NCBI GenBank assembly: GCA_015847255.1
Contig: JADLZK010008245.1
Span: forward strand, 300,352-364,351
From: Hyparrhenia diplandra
Lineage: Eukaryota; Streptophyta; Magnoliopsida; Poales; Poaceae
Reading direction: 5' to 3'
DNA: 64,000 nucleotides
Below, in pieces: positions 11,200 to 21,167 of the stretch. Positions within the stretch are counted from its first letter, which is position 1. Each line of letters opens with the position of its first letter. Under the pieces are notes generated by a model. That model made no database searches. It saw only the letters and a list, made by a program, of their open reading frames with translations, and was not told the DNA's origin. The position numbers were made by a program, and so were the translations under genes.

Positions 11200-14100
11200 A
11201 CAACCAAAAGAGGCCTAGCCTCGAGCTCCTACTCTGTGCGGCGGGTCTTGGTCCATCGGCTCCGGGGCGGGGCGTCCCAGCGCAGTTGCCTCCTCCTCAA
11301 AGGGCTCCTCGGCGCTCCACCTCCGCCCGGTGAGGGGCTCGAGACCTCGAGCTCCTCGGTGGTGAGCTTTGAAAGCTCGGCAGAACGGCTGCGATGGTGG
11401 CGGCTTCAGCGGCGGCGGCTTTTCGCTCCACGCCCGATCGTCGATCAGCGCCGGCCCACCCCTTCTTCACGATGTCGACCCCGAAGTAGGGGTAGTGGGT
11501 GAAGCGACAGCGTCGCCTTGTGAACCACGCGGCCTGCGTCCCTCCGTCACCTTGCGTGGGATGGCCGACACCGGCTTCGACCGGGTCCGCCAAGTCCTCC
11601 ACCCCGGGGCGTCGCGAGGCGGCCTCGACCTGCACCGAAGACCTTTATCGCGCGGAGAGCTCGCCTCCTCCACGGCCTTGGCAGCGTTCTTGGAGGCTCC
11701 CGGGCTCCTTCCGCACATCAACAAGGTCGCTGGTCCGCTGCCTCAAGTCCGCCTCCTTCTCCCGCAAAGACGAGCTGCGTATGCTTGAGGGAGGCCTCGG
11801 CGGCGAGCTCCCGACCCTTGTCCTCGGCTTCAGCGCGTCGCCTTGAAGAGCCCCGCTTCTCATCTATAAAGCAAAAACGGTGGGTCGGAACATAAGTCAC
11901 GGGACTACGAGGATACAAGGCGGAAGACAAGCCGCCCGGCTTACTCCGCGGCTCATCATAGAGCTCCCGCTCGTTGCACCACAACTCGTGGTTTTTCGGC
12001 CTCCGGCCGATCCTTCTCCGCCCTCGAAGCGCGGCATGCACTGCGGCTTCGGAAGCCGTGGTCATAGGCTAAAGCCCCGGCCGACGAGGACACCGGCCGG
12101 ACCCGAATAAGCGGGACAAAGAGACGGGGATCGGAGCACTTCTCGAGCTTCGATATCCACGATGGCGGAGTTGTTCTCGGCGAGCTCATCCTTGTCCTTC
12201 CGGAGGGACTCGCGCTTCGGCTCAAGCGCCCGGCGCTCAAGCTCCTTGTCATCGGCGCCCCGGCGAAGGGAGTCGAGCTCCTCCTCTGCATCTTCTCCCC
12301 ATTGTCTCTTATGGGCGAGCTCGAGCTCCTCCCCACGCCGGGCCGCCTCTGCGGCGCGGCCTCCACCTTTGCCGGGCCTCCTTGGCAGCCCGCTCCTCCG
12401 CTCGCAAATAAGGTCGGCCGCCTCCTCCGTCCGGGCCTCCAGAACCGTACCGGGCCTAGCGGTGCCGAGCTTTCGTCGCACATCTCGGCGCAAGACAACG
12501 CCGTCGGCCGCCCGACAAAACCACCAGCCCTCGAGGAGGTCTTTGTCGGCGGTTATGCCCCGATGGCCTCCCCTGCCCGCAAAGCACAAAGCGATTAAAC
12601 AAGGTAGAAGGCCGCAACGAAACCCGACTACCCGCATCGACAAACCTCGGAAAGGCGGCGGGCGCACTTCGCGGCGCCCGCGCCGACGACTCGCCTCCTC
12701 CGGCGGCGACCGCGCGCGGGCGACCGGGCGTAAGTCGGAGGAATAGCGATGTCCACGCCCGGTGGAGGCGCTCGTCGCGTGGCGGCGACCACGGACACCT
12801 GGCCGTCGACTTGATCGCCCCACGGCGAGGAACGGTGACCGACGCGGCTGCAATGTTCAGGGTGGTGGCGCCTTTGGCGGCCTCGTCCTCAAGCCCTCAT
12901 CGCCGGTCCGCACCGCCGCTGCCGCCAGCGTCGGCGTCCCCGTCGTCGGAGATGTCGATGACCTCTTTCGGCCTAGGGGCGGGCCCCGGCCTCGCGGGCT
13001 CCTCTCGACGCCGCTTCCGGTGGCGGGGTCTCCTCCGAACCGCCTTCTCCGTCTCCGCCCGCCGCCGAGGAACTCGTGGCGGCTTGGGTGCCGTACGCCC
13101 TACCGTCCCCGGTGAGGCCGTTGGGAAGCTCTTCGGCCGAAGCTCGGCCCACGGTCCTCAACGCTGCCCGCGAGGGGCCGGTCGAGGGCGCCGACAAGAA
13201 TCGGAGCACGAGAGGCTCGAACTGGGGCCAGCGGTCGTCGTAACGTCCCCTTAAAGGGAAGCGGCACCATCATCTGCGAGCCGCGCCGCGCCCGCTCCCA
13301 CCGTCGAGCTCGTCGTCACCATCCTCGAGCTCGTCGGCGCGGCGCGCGAACTCACTTTGGCATCGAGCTCATCGTCGGCGGTCGCCGGCGAGCTCACCAT
13401 CTCCGGAGCCCGAGCCCGCCGGCCGAGTTGGGCGTCCATCCTCGGGCGTTTCTCGAGTGCGCCGCCGCCACCCTCGAACATAGCGAGTTTTGACGTGCGG
13501 CCAACCATTACGCCCAACGGCGACACGAAGGGACAAAAACTCACCGCAGCGGCCACCCTCTTCTTCTTCTTCGCTGCGCCTCGGCCTCCCCGGGCCCCGA
13601 GTCGCCCTCGACCCAGTGCCGCCCGGCGTCGGGGGTGGGGGCCGACGCCGGCGTGGTCGGGGGAATGGGTGCCGCCGGCTCAAGGCCACCACCGGGGGCG
13701 TGAGCTCGCAGGCCCGATGAAGCCCGGCCTCTCGGTAGGGCATCGCCCGGCGTTGAAGGCGCCCTGCAGCTCGGCGCCGGGCTCCACCTCCTCGACCGCC
13801 GTCGCGCCGCCCGCCGGGGCAGCCCGCCCCTCGCTCGAACGAGGGCCTCTTTGGCTCATTGGCGCGATGCGGCCTCGGCTCACGGGAAGAGGGGTTGAGA
13901 GCCGAAAGGGCGCCCACGCCAACCTGTAGAGCTCGAGCTCCAGCGACGCATAAGCGGCAAAGGAATGAGCTAAGACAAGATGGTGGCGCTTACCAACGCA
14001 AAGGTCCCCGGATTAGGGAGGATCTCGGGAGCTCCCGGCGCCCTCACCCCGTCTTCGTCACTAGATTCATCCGAGAAATCCACCGGGTCGACGGTGAGGG

Positions 14101-14861
14101 CGGGGGCATTTGCCGTCCCCACGAACGAGGCGTCCTCCTCCCTCATCTCCCACATCAGGAGAGTTCGCCGGAGAGGCACCACCGCCTTGCGAGCCGGGGC
14201 CTTGATGATGTGGTTCACCGTCGCCCCGTCCGTCGGGCGACTTGATCTTGCTCCACGGCCGCCTCCACGATCCGTGGTGTTGTCGTGCGGACCCTCGCGC
14301 CATAGCTTGCTCCCTTGAGCGAAGGTGCGCCCGGTGAACCGGCGGAGGATGAGAGGGGTCGTTTTTTCAGGTAGAACCACTCCTCCCTCCACCGGGGGTT
14401 GGCCGACGGGAAGTCGTCCTCGGGAAGGACTCTCGGACCTTCCCAGCCCGGTTACATCGAAGGCGTGGGCAATGGGGCGGGCCGCCTCCCCTGCCGGCGG
14501 TGGGCTGAATCTTCGCCGAAGATGTAGTGCTTGAAGAGCTCCGGTTGGGAGGGATCCCCAACCACCCCTCGCGAGCATCATGAAGGTGGAGAGGAGCAGC
14601 ACCCGTTCGGCGTAAGGTGCTGAAGCTCGATGCCCGAAGACGCGATGAGCCGGAAGAAGTCATCAGCGGGCATGCGAGCAGCGCTCGTGGAAGGCGATGA
14701 ACGAGACGGCGTACCTCGCGGCGGGTCGGGCACCTGCGTCGGCGACGCCCGGTGGATGATGACCCTCCCTCGCCACCGTCCGCGGATCTGGCAGCCCGCC
14801 GACGACGCCGCACCTCTCGATCGGCGCCTCCGTCGCCGGTCGAACGCAGCCACGAGCCCAT
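11200..14861 (-). pseudogene. Antisense extra gene of the Tat element, broken
   Basis: Grass Tat elements often carry an additional gene in the opposite strand between integrase and the 3' LTR, annotated in databases as a putative gypsy-type transposon or Transposase_28-like protein; its role is unknown. Here the N-terminal region reads VIIHRASPTQVPDPPRG (about 14700-14760), GIELQHLTPNG (about 14600) and FMMLARGGWGSLP, then RRFTGRTFAQGSKLWREGP (about 14290-14345). A proline- and charge-rich linker follows. The part at 12062-12853 is rich in Glu, Leu and Arg (EELELAHKRQWGEDAEEELD) and looks coiled-coil. The C-terminal end near 11300-11500 contains FGVDIVKKGWAG. ATG at 14861 is the first plausible start, 140 bp downstream of a TATA box. 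Several frameshifts break it. Confidence 0.65.
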
Positions 14862-15003
14862 CTTTCAACCCCGAGCGGATCGCGGCTAAGGAGGGGAGGT
14901 GGAAGGTGGATCTAAGAACCGGCGGTGGCGATTGATCTCTCTCTCTTTCTCTCCGTGAAGGAAGGCGGACGGGGAAGTTGAATCCGGCTCCCGATCTGCC
15001 GCT

Positions 15004-15012
15004 TATTTATAG
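15004..15012 (-). promoter_or_regulatory. TATA box for the antisense gene
   Basis: On the minus strand this reads CTATAAATA. It lies about 140 bp upstream of the likely antisense start codon, so the gene may have its own promoter, separate from the LTR. Confidence 0.5.
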
Positions 15013-15889
15013 AGCTCCGCGCGGCGGAGGCGGAGAGGTGAAACCGCCGGGGGCCCACCACGCACCACGCCCGCCCGCAAGAATCGACACCGCGAGGTCG
15101 GACGCGCGACACACGGCGGAAGCCCGAGCGACGCGGCATTAATGGGATAACTCCCCACCGCGGCATTAATGGTAAAAATCTCAACGGTAAGATCCCAACG
15201 GCTATTTTACACGGGTAAAAGTCTAAGAGCTTGGCGCAACGGTCAGATCGCCAAGCTCAGAAACAGGCTCGAGAAACGCGAGCTCACCGACTCGGGGTTC
15301 GAAGGCCCGGCTCGGCTCAAGAGTTTGAAGGCCGCCCTAGAGACACCCGCAGTGAGGGCGCCTGGGAAAGCGGCGCCCGACAGTACGCCCCGAGCTCGAA
15401 AGGGCGAGGGGGCTTTGCTTCTGCAGCGAGGTGCGGCCCGAGGGCCCACGATCGACTCGAGCTAACCTCATCGATGAGGAAGCACCTCGCCCCCGGGCAT
15501 CGCTCGGGGCTCGAGAACCACGGAAGTCGGGCTCTCGGAACCCGAGGTTGATCCACCCGGTGATCAGGCGAATGGCCGACGAGCTCGAACCTCACTGGAC
15601 TATCCGGCGGCAGCTCACCGAGCACTTTCGATCTCGGCCAGCGGGCAAGACCGAGCTCGAGCTCACCACCCCATGACGGTCGCGAGGAGCGGGGACGGCG
15701 AACCCCACGAAAATTCTAATAAGCCACCGCGAACTTTCTTGTTCTCCACGGGCCTCGAGGGAGCTACACCGGGTCTTCAGCAGCGCACCCACGATCAAAC
15801 ATCAATCGTACAACAAGGGCTCCCCACGGCGAGTCGCCGCGCGGATAGCATCCGGGAGAGACCTCATCTCTCCCAAACGCTCGGGGGCT
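15013..15889. other. Region upstream of the antisense gene and before the Tat LTR
   Basis: This stretch holds a duplicated short phrase (GCGGCATTAATGG at about 15129 and 15161) and then GC-rich sequence with frequent GAGCTC words. No coding motif is recognised. It ends in GCTCGGGGGCTC at about 15879, which is where a polypurine tract would be expected. Confidence 0.4.
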
Positions 15890-17003
15890 CGTGGGGATCG
15901 ATATTTGGGACACCAATAGAAGAGCTCCTACTCGTCATCGGCGGGCAAACGCGACCCGGGGCCCGATCGCGAGGCGAGGCGAGGAGACGAGACGACCAGA
16001 CCACCGCGCCGCGAGCTCATCGCTGCGAGGGCGAACTTCCCCGCACGCGGATGAGTTCCCTCCTCGCTTAAGCTCCCGCCGCGAGCTCCACCGATAAGGA
16101 CCCACCTTCTCGCTTCATTCGAGCTCTCCCCATGACGGCTCCCCCGTCTTCATCACGCTAGACCTCGCATGGGAACCTCTTTCCGACTCGCTCGAGGCTC
16201 TCGCGACGAGCCCCGCTGCGGCGGCGTCCACGAGAGGCTTCGTCCCGCCCGCTCTCTCGAAGAAGTCTACGGGTGCGAGTTGGTCAACAACTCCACGACA
16301 AGTTCAACCACTCTCGACGCCTTTGTAGCCACGTAGAGCTACGGCTACGGGGAGAGGTCATTCGACCACCTCGCCATACCCCCGGCTCCAACGGCTCCGC
16401 TACGATTGCAGCGCGGTACATATGGATACGCCTTCCCATCGATGGTATGGATGCCCCCATACCGAAGACATCTTCCAAGCGCAATTAGAGACAAGACGCG
16501 GCGACCACCGCCCAAACCGCAATTCCTGCGTGCGGCGGCGACCAATTTCAACGCTCAAAGCTTCGGGGCTCGTAGGGGGCTCGCCCGCGGGAGCTCGACT
16601 AAGAGCTCTTCCACGCAACTACCGCCCTACACATGTGTTTTTATTTCTCCAAGTCCTCAACCCGAGGGGAGCTCATGTTTCCTGCCTCCCCTTGCGACTA
16701 TAAAAGGGGAGGCAGGCCTGCAGGTTGAGGCAAGGGCAACAAGGTTCACTCCTAACAACACAACACCCACTCGTCACGGCACTAGCCTCAATCACAGAGA
16801 CTTGGGAGCCCTCTCCCCTCTCGACCCGCTTGTCCGAGCCTCGGTATGGCGTTTGAGCTCGGATAGTGATCACACTTTGGACTAGGGAGCCCGATTCGCC
16901 CTACTGAACCGGTATAAATCTTATGTCATTGTCTCTAGAGCTAGGCCATCGAAGCACGCATTAGCCGGACATTCTTTGTGACGGTGGTATTAGACCACGG
17001 CGG
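15890..17003 (+). mobile_element. Tat LTR (approximate ends)
   Basis: The start is inferred from the purine tract CGGGGGCTC followed by GTGGGGATCGATATTTGGGA. The end is inferred from the primer-binding site at 17005. A TATA box at 16699-16705 is followed by typical LTR leader sequence (ACTTGGGAGCC..., then CTCGGATAGTGATCAC). The last 190 bp recur at about 18256-18449. The exact first base is uncertain because the boundary may be miscalled. Confidence 0.65.
16699..16705 (+). promoter_or_regulatory. TATA box of the Tat LTR
   Basis: TATAAAA followed by GGGGAGG, in the middle of the LTR and about 300 bp from the primer-binding site. Confidence 0.65.
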
Positions 17004-17004
17004 T

Positions 17005-17022
17005 TGGCGCGCCGGTGTAGCG
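17005..17022 (+). other. Primer-binding site of Tat
   Basis: TGGCGCGCC begins right after the LTR. Grass Tat elements normally read TGGCGCGCCAGGTAGGGG here. This copy reads CGGTGTAGCGG after GCGCGC, the kind of change expected if the CAG was miscalled. Confidence 0.6.
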
Positions 17023-17049
17023 GCGCTCGTGCGGCGATCTCCCACTCCG

Positions 17050-17306
17050 ATGGCTTCCTCCGCCTCACCGACGGTCGACGCGGCGCTAACGATGCGCGCC
17101 GGCACCATTGACTTCTCAAAGACCGAGCGGGCGGTCCATCACGGGCTGTCTTCACCCGCCCGATGCGGCGAGGACATTCCCTTGGCCGCGCCTCCGTGGC
17201 GCCATCGACTCCGTCCTCTCAAGCATGGGGCGGAGTCGACCCGCGGTGACCAGCCCCCATCCGCACCGCCGCGGATCGCTTCTTCGTCCTCATCAAGGAC
17301 CTGCTC
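17050..17306 (+). pseudogene. Tat gag, N-terminal part (displaced)
   Basis: ATG at about 17050 opens a frame beginning MASSASPTVDAALTMRAG, placed just after the primer-binding site as gag should be. It runs to the R3 LTR at 17307. The last bases, ATCAAGGACCTGCTC, fit in frame onto CTCGAACATC at 4631 if the shared CTGCTC/CTC is a target duplication. This and 4631-6530 therefore look like the two halves of one gag type, found 12.7 kb apart in reverse order. Confidence 0.65.
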
Positions 17307-18218
17307 TGTTGACATTTCTTAGCGCAATCAAAGGAAAGCGGTATAAAACCCATCCCCAATAACGGCGCCGAAATGCGCCGGTGACATTCCCAAGTAAAAC
17401 CACCATGTCGGTGATCCGAAGGGATTGTCAACGGGATAGATCTTGCCATCTTAGATATTTCATCCGCAAGCGCACGGATCTATCATTGTAGCATTTCACC
17501 GGAAGTATTCGGGGTATCGTTATTTTTATATTTTCCCAAAGGAAGGCATGTGATTAATAAGCTAGCATGGCATCTCGAATAGAGGAACATGTGTTTGCTT
17601 AGACCAAATTGTTCATAACGGGGGTAAGCAACAATGGTTTATGGATAGTGTGACACACACTTAAGAATCCACCGGCAAAAGGATAAAGAAAATAGATAAA
17701 GAATAAATAAATAATCTAATGGAGTAATTCTAATGTATCTAGTCATGGCCATACAAATGAATAGTTAGGATCATATGCAAACTGATTTAATCATGGTTAG
17801 GTCTAAGATAACGGGGAGACTCCCCCTGGATACCATACGGCCCGATAGGAAGCATTCACGAACTCCTACACACACACACACGAACGTGGGGGATTTCAAA
17901 GGGGCGGTCAAGGCTTGTCACGACCAAGCCGCCTACCCCCTCAACCGTGGCGTGCACTCATATCCGCGGGTAATCGTAATACCGGGCACCATGCCCGCAT
18001 ATTAGAGCACTACTCTTGTCCCCGGGATCCCCACTCGTCGAATGGACGGACTAGAACAAGAGCAAACCCGAAGGAACAACGAAACGTTATCCACCTCTAA
18101 TCAAGTTAGGCATATGATGATCGATGATGAACCGAGATGAACATGTCAAGATTATGATATGTAAACTATATGCTAGTTCATATACCAACACAAGAACATG
18201 AACAAGACTATACTCTAG
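17307..18218 (-). mobile_element. R3 LTR, 3' part, minus strand
   Basis: This is the reverse complement of about 2060-2961 of the R3 LTR, starting TGTTGACATTTC where the R3 LTR ends. It carries on past the point where the copy at 3747 begins, so about 100 bp are present in both. It stops at CTCTAG (18213-18218), where Tat LTR-like sequence takes over. Confidence 0.8.
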
Positions 18219-18449
18219 AGCTAGGCCAAGCGAGATGAACTCGAGATGAACCACTCCTCCCCTCTCCCTCTCTCGATCCGCTTATACCGAGCCCCGTATG
18301 GCGTTTGAGCTCGGATAGTGATCACACTTTGGACTAGGGAGCCCGATTCGCCCGAACCAGTATAAATCTCGTGTCATTGTCTCTAGAGCTAGGCCATCGA
18401 GCACGCATTAGCTAGACATTACTTTGTGACGGTGGTATTAGACCCGGCG
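18219..18449 (+). mobile_element. Tat LTR, 3' end fragment
   Basis: From about 18256 the sequence matches 16825-17000 of the Tat LTR, including GGCGTTTGAGCTCGGATAG and the end GGTGGTATTAGACC. The first 37 bases mix words from the R3 LTR and the Tat LTR (AGCTAGGCC from Tat, GAGATGAAC from R3), suggesting an illegitimate junction. LINE sequence follows. Confidence 0.65.
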
Positions 18450-18837
18450 AGAATGTGATCGATCATAATATGTTCTCTGTCTTACCTATTGATGAGATTG
18501 ATGAATTGTCCACTAGTATGGGTGTAGATATGGGTTGTGATAAGCTAAATACTTTTAATTTGCTTAAGGAATTGGAATGTGCCAGGCATGAAATTTTTGT
18601 TAAACAATTACCAAAAAATAAAACTTGCATGTTAGAAGAAATAAATGTTAATGATGAATCTCCTTCTAACATTACTCATGATAAGGAAGAATATTCTGAC
18701 AGCGATGATTACATTCTTGTTTTGTTAAAAAAAGCGGAGGGAAAGGAAAAAAGCAGTCAAGTTTTCACCCTCTGCCGCTAAAAATGATTTGGGTCGGGAA
18801 AGTCCTGTCCAAAAAAAAAGAGAAAGGGTAGGAAGCC
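18450..18837 (+). pseudogene. LINE ORF1, 3' end
   Basis: A frame from 18455 to 18781 encodes an acidic stretch (MIDHNMFSVLPIDEIDELST..., then NDESPSNITHDKEEYSDSDD) and ends in Lys-rich sequence. I do not recognise a domain. The assignment to LINE ORF1 comes from position: the LTR element inserted at 18838 has exact AAGCC duplications on both sides, and the sequence resuming at 26826 continues a basic tail to a stop that overlaps the ORF2 start. ORF1 proteins of L1-type elements bind element RNA. The 5' part is lost at the junction with Tat sequence. Confidence 0.6.
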
Positions 18838-20260
18838 TGTTGGCATTTGTTAAGTGCTAAAAGAATATGACGGATTCCGCAAAGCGCCACGAGAACACCT
18901 ACCATTGTAGCTTTTCCCTAGGATGAGTATTCTAGAGTATCGTATCCCACAGGGAAGCTTTGGCTAAAGAATTCTAATAAGTCACAATCATGTATCCTCT
19001 AACTTAGCAAACCACTAGACTATAGTGAGGGGGTAAATGGTCAAGGGTAAGTAAATAACAAAGCATAACCTACCTAAGATTATAAAAGAATAACTAAACT
19101 AATCAAGAGGTCAAAGGGAGAGATCAAGGTTCTGGGTAATTCTCTATTACTTAGGTTCTATGATAGCAATTATACTAATGCACTTTGGGAGCAATAGTAC
19201 CTTTCCGTTCTCGAATATTTGGGAAGAAGTAACCGGGGAAGGCTGCCAAAAGCTCTATGAAACACCAACCCATACGTGGTGGACTACAAAGGCCTGATAG
19301 GGCTGTCACCCCTGGGGCTACCACAACTATCCGTAGGTTTGGGCGCAACCTCGGGTAACCAAAAGCCTAGACATCACGTCTACACTATCGATTACTACTC
19401 TAGCTACCTTGCATAACTAGAGTCCTCAATACAAGCGGAGATCCCATGCAATAGCATAACAACTATACTTAACCATATATGAAAGGCATGGAAGTGAATA
19501 GAGAAGATAAATATATGAATCATAAGTCTTGTAGAGAAGATATAAAGACATACCATACTCGAAGACATCTCGAGCGGGAGCATAGCTCGACTCTCCTTTA
19601 CTCTTGATTAGATCTAAGTTAGATCTAATCTAGTTCTAATTACATGTCTAATCTACTTCTAATTACATAGCTAGTCTACTTCTAATTCACTAATCCCGAG
19701 AGAGAGGTTATCTTTACATTGGGACACCTCTACAAGCGAGAGATAATGAATAGAATGAGATAGAATGAATTAGGGTTTAGCCACGGGGTGGGGGTCTTCT
19801 TATATAGGCCTTGGCGATGAAGCGATGACCATTGGATCAAACCGACCTTCAATAACGGTGTAGATACAACCTCAAGGTCGGTTACAAACCGACCTACGAA
19901 GATGAAATTTGGATTGGGTACTATAGCTTTGGCGGCCGGCCTAAATCCCTCGGCGCCGTCGTGGTCTTGTGGCCAAAACCGAGCCGGGTTTCTCCTGGTG
20001 TCTTCGGTAGCTTCTAGAGTGTTTTAGTCCACATTTTGGGTCGAGTTACTTCACGATTAAGTCTTGTCATCGTATGTGAGATATATTCGGAACTTTCTCC
20101 ATTCTTCTCTGCATTTATACATTAAGTCCCTGAAAAGATATAAATCACCAAAGCTCGTGGAATTATGTTAGTTAGACCCCTAGTCTATGTTGATATTCAT
20201 TTTATACCCTTATTTTATGTTTAGTTGACTATTAATATTATGCTATAACAGGTGTCAACA
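18838..20260 (-). repeat. R4 3' LTR
   Basis: Plus-strand ends are TGTTGGCATTTG and GGTGTCAACA. It is nearly identical to the right LTR. The clear differences include CAG/CTG positions, for example CCGGGTTT here against CCAGGTTT at about 26545. A TATA-like TATATAA (minus) lies at 19800-19806. Confidence 0.9.
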
Positions 20261-20262
20261 AG

Positions 20263-20274
20263 TTCCCCAAGCTT
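20263..20274 (-). other. Polypurine tract of R4
   Basis: The minus strand reads AAGCTTGGGGAA, immediately before the 3' LTR. Confidence 0.7.
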
Positions 20275-20997
20275 ACCCTTTGCTAGTCCCTAGCAAAGCC
20301 AAACTTAGCAATGGATCGGGGAGTTGCTACAACGCTTTTCACGCCTCAAAAGTACACATGCTTTCAAACAAAATTTCTCCCCGATAATAAACTTGCTCAA
20401 TTTCAACTTACCCATATTACCTTTAACCATGGAGCTTATAACTTTTTCTTTGATCTTGGGCAATTGAAAGATAGAACAATCAAGTCAAGCACCATATCAC
20501 AAACTCTTTGTTCAACCGTCCTTCTAGAGTTTTTGCAAGTTTTTCAAAATAAAACTCAAAGTTCCTTTTGTATGACCCTCTCAATTCTCTCATTTGTGGT
20601 ATTTGTGGATCCTCACTTAGGCAATAATGTTGTGTTGCCTTTCTCTCATAATATGTGGTATTTTTTGGAATAAGGCAAGTAGGACACCATGCCTTCTTCT
20701 CTCTCACCCTATATCTAAGGCTTATATATCTGGAGCTCATAGGTAAGAGAAAACTAATTTATTTACTTACTAAGCATATATTGTAAATTCAAGCAATGGA
20801 TCCAAAGTTACAAGTCACACTGATCAAGTGGTGCATGTGTATGGTGGATAGAATAAAAATGGTATGGAATATAGTAAGGTGTAAGGAAAAGATGATGGGA
20901 AATCTTACTTATGCTCCTTAAGGAATCTTCTCTCTTTTGAAATTTGGAAATTTCAGAGAGAATCTAGGTTGTATCTTTTTTCTTTCTTTTTCTTTTA

Positions 20998-21046
20998 GAG
21001 AGGTGGGTCCTACTCACCCTCGGACTTGTGTCCATTTTTCTCTCTC
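20998..21046 (-). other. Three-stem hairpin module, copy 3 (R4)
   Basis: In the sense (minus) strand, hairpin 1 is GGAC/GTCC with loop ACAA and hairpin 2 is GGGT/ACCC in place of GGGC/GCCC. The outer stem is GAGAG/CTCTC. Confidence 0.65.
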
Positions 21047-21059
21047 TTTTATTATTTTA

Positions 21060-21107
21060 GAGATGTGGGCTCTACTCACCCTCGAACACTTGTTCATTTT
21101 TCATCTC
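21060..21107 (-). other. Three-stem hairpin module, copy 4 (R4)
   Basis: Outer stem GAGATG/CATCTC is perfect. Hairpin 1 is GAACA/TGTTC, a compensated change from GGACA/TGTCC. Hairpin 2 in sense RNA is GGGU with GCCC, closed by a U-G pair. Confidence 0.65.
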
Positions 21108-21116
21108 TTCTCTTTA

Positions 21117-21167
21117 GGGAGGTAGGCTCTTCTCGCCCGTAGGACACTTGTCCATTTTTCATCTCCC
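21117..21167 (-). other. Three-stem hairpin module, copy 5 (R4)
   Basis: Outer stem GGGAG/CTCCC, hairpin 1 GGACA/TGTCC, hairpin 2 GGGC with GCCU, using a G-U pair in sense RNA only. Confidence 0.65.

Larger units (their letters stand above)
4631..17306 (+). mobile_element. Tat-type Ty3/gypsy retrotransposon, decayed and in permuted order
   Basis: The order on the plus strand is late gag, protease, reverse transcriptase, RNase H, a second RNase H, integrase, an antisense extra gene, LTR (about 15890-17003), primer-binding site, start of gag. Tat-lineage features are the CPKDPF RT signature, two RNase H regions and a large antisense frame between integrase and the 3' LTR. A normal element begins with LTR, primer site and gag, so the gag start at its right end is out of place. 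Tandem elements sharing an LTR, a circular intermediate, or an assembly join could explain this. Reading frames are broken many times, often where a CAG or CTG would be expected. Confidence 0.85.

Noticed and set aside
4631..15000. Dozens of long frames on both strands
   Set aside because: Most are shadows in GC-rich sequence. Only those carrying recognisable gag, pol or antisense-gene motifs were kept.
18455..18781. Independent host gene for the acidic frame
   Set aside because: Target duplications of the R4 element show it continues into LINE ORF2.
20311..20673. 120-codon frame in R4
   Set aside because: It runs antisense to the element and shows no domain; part of the non-coding interior.
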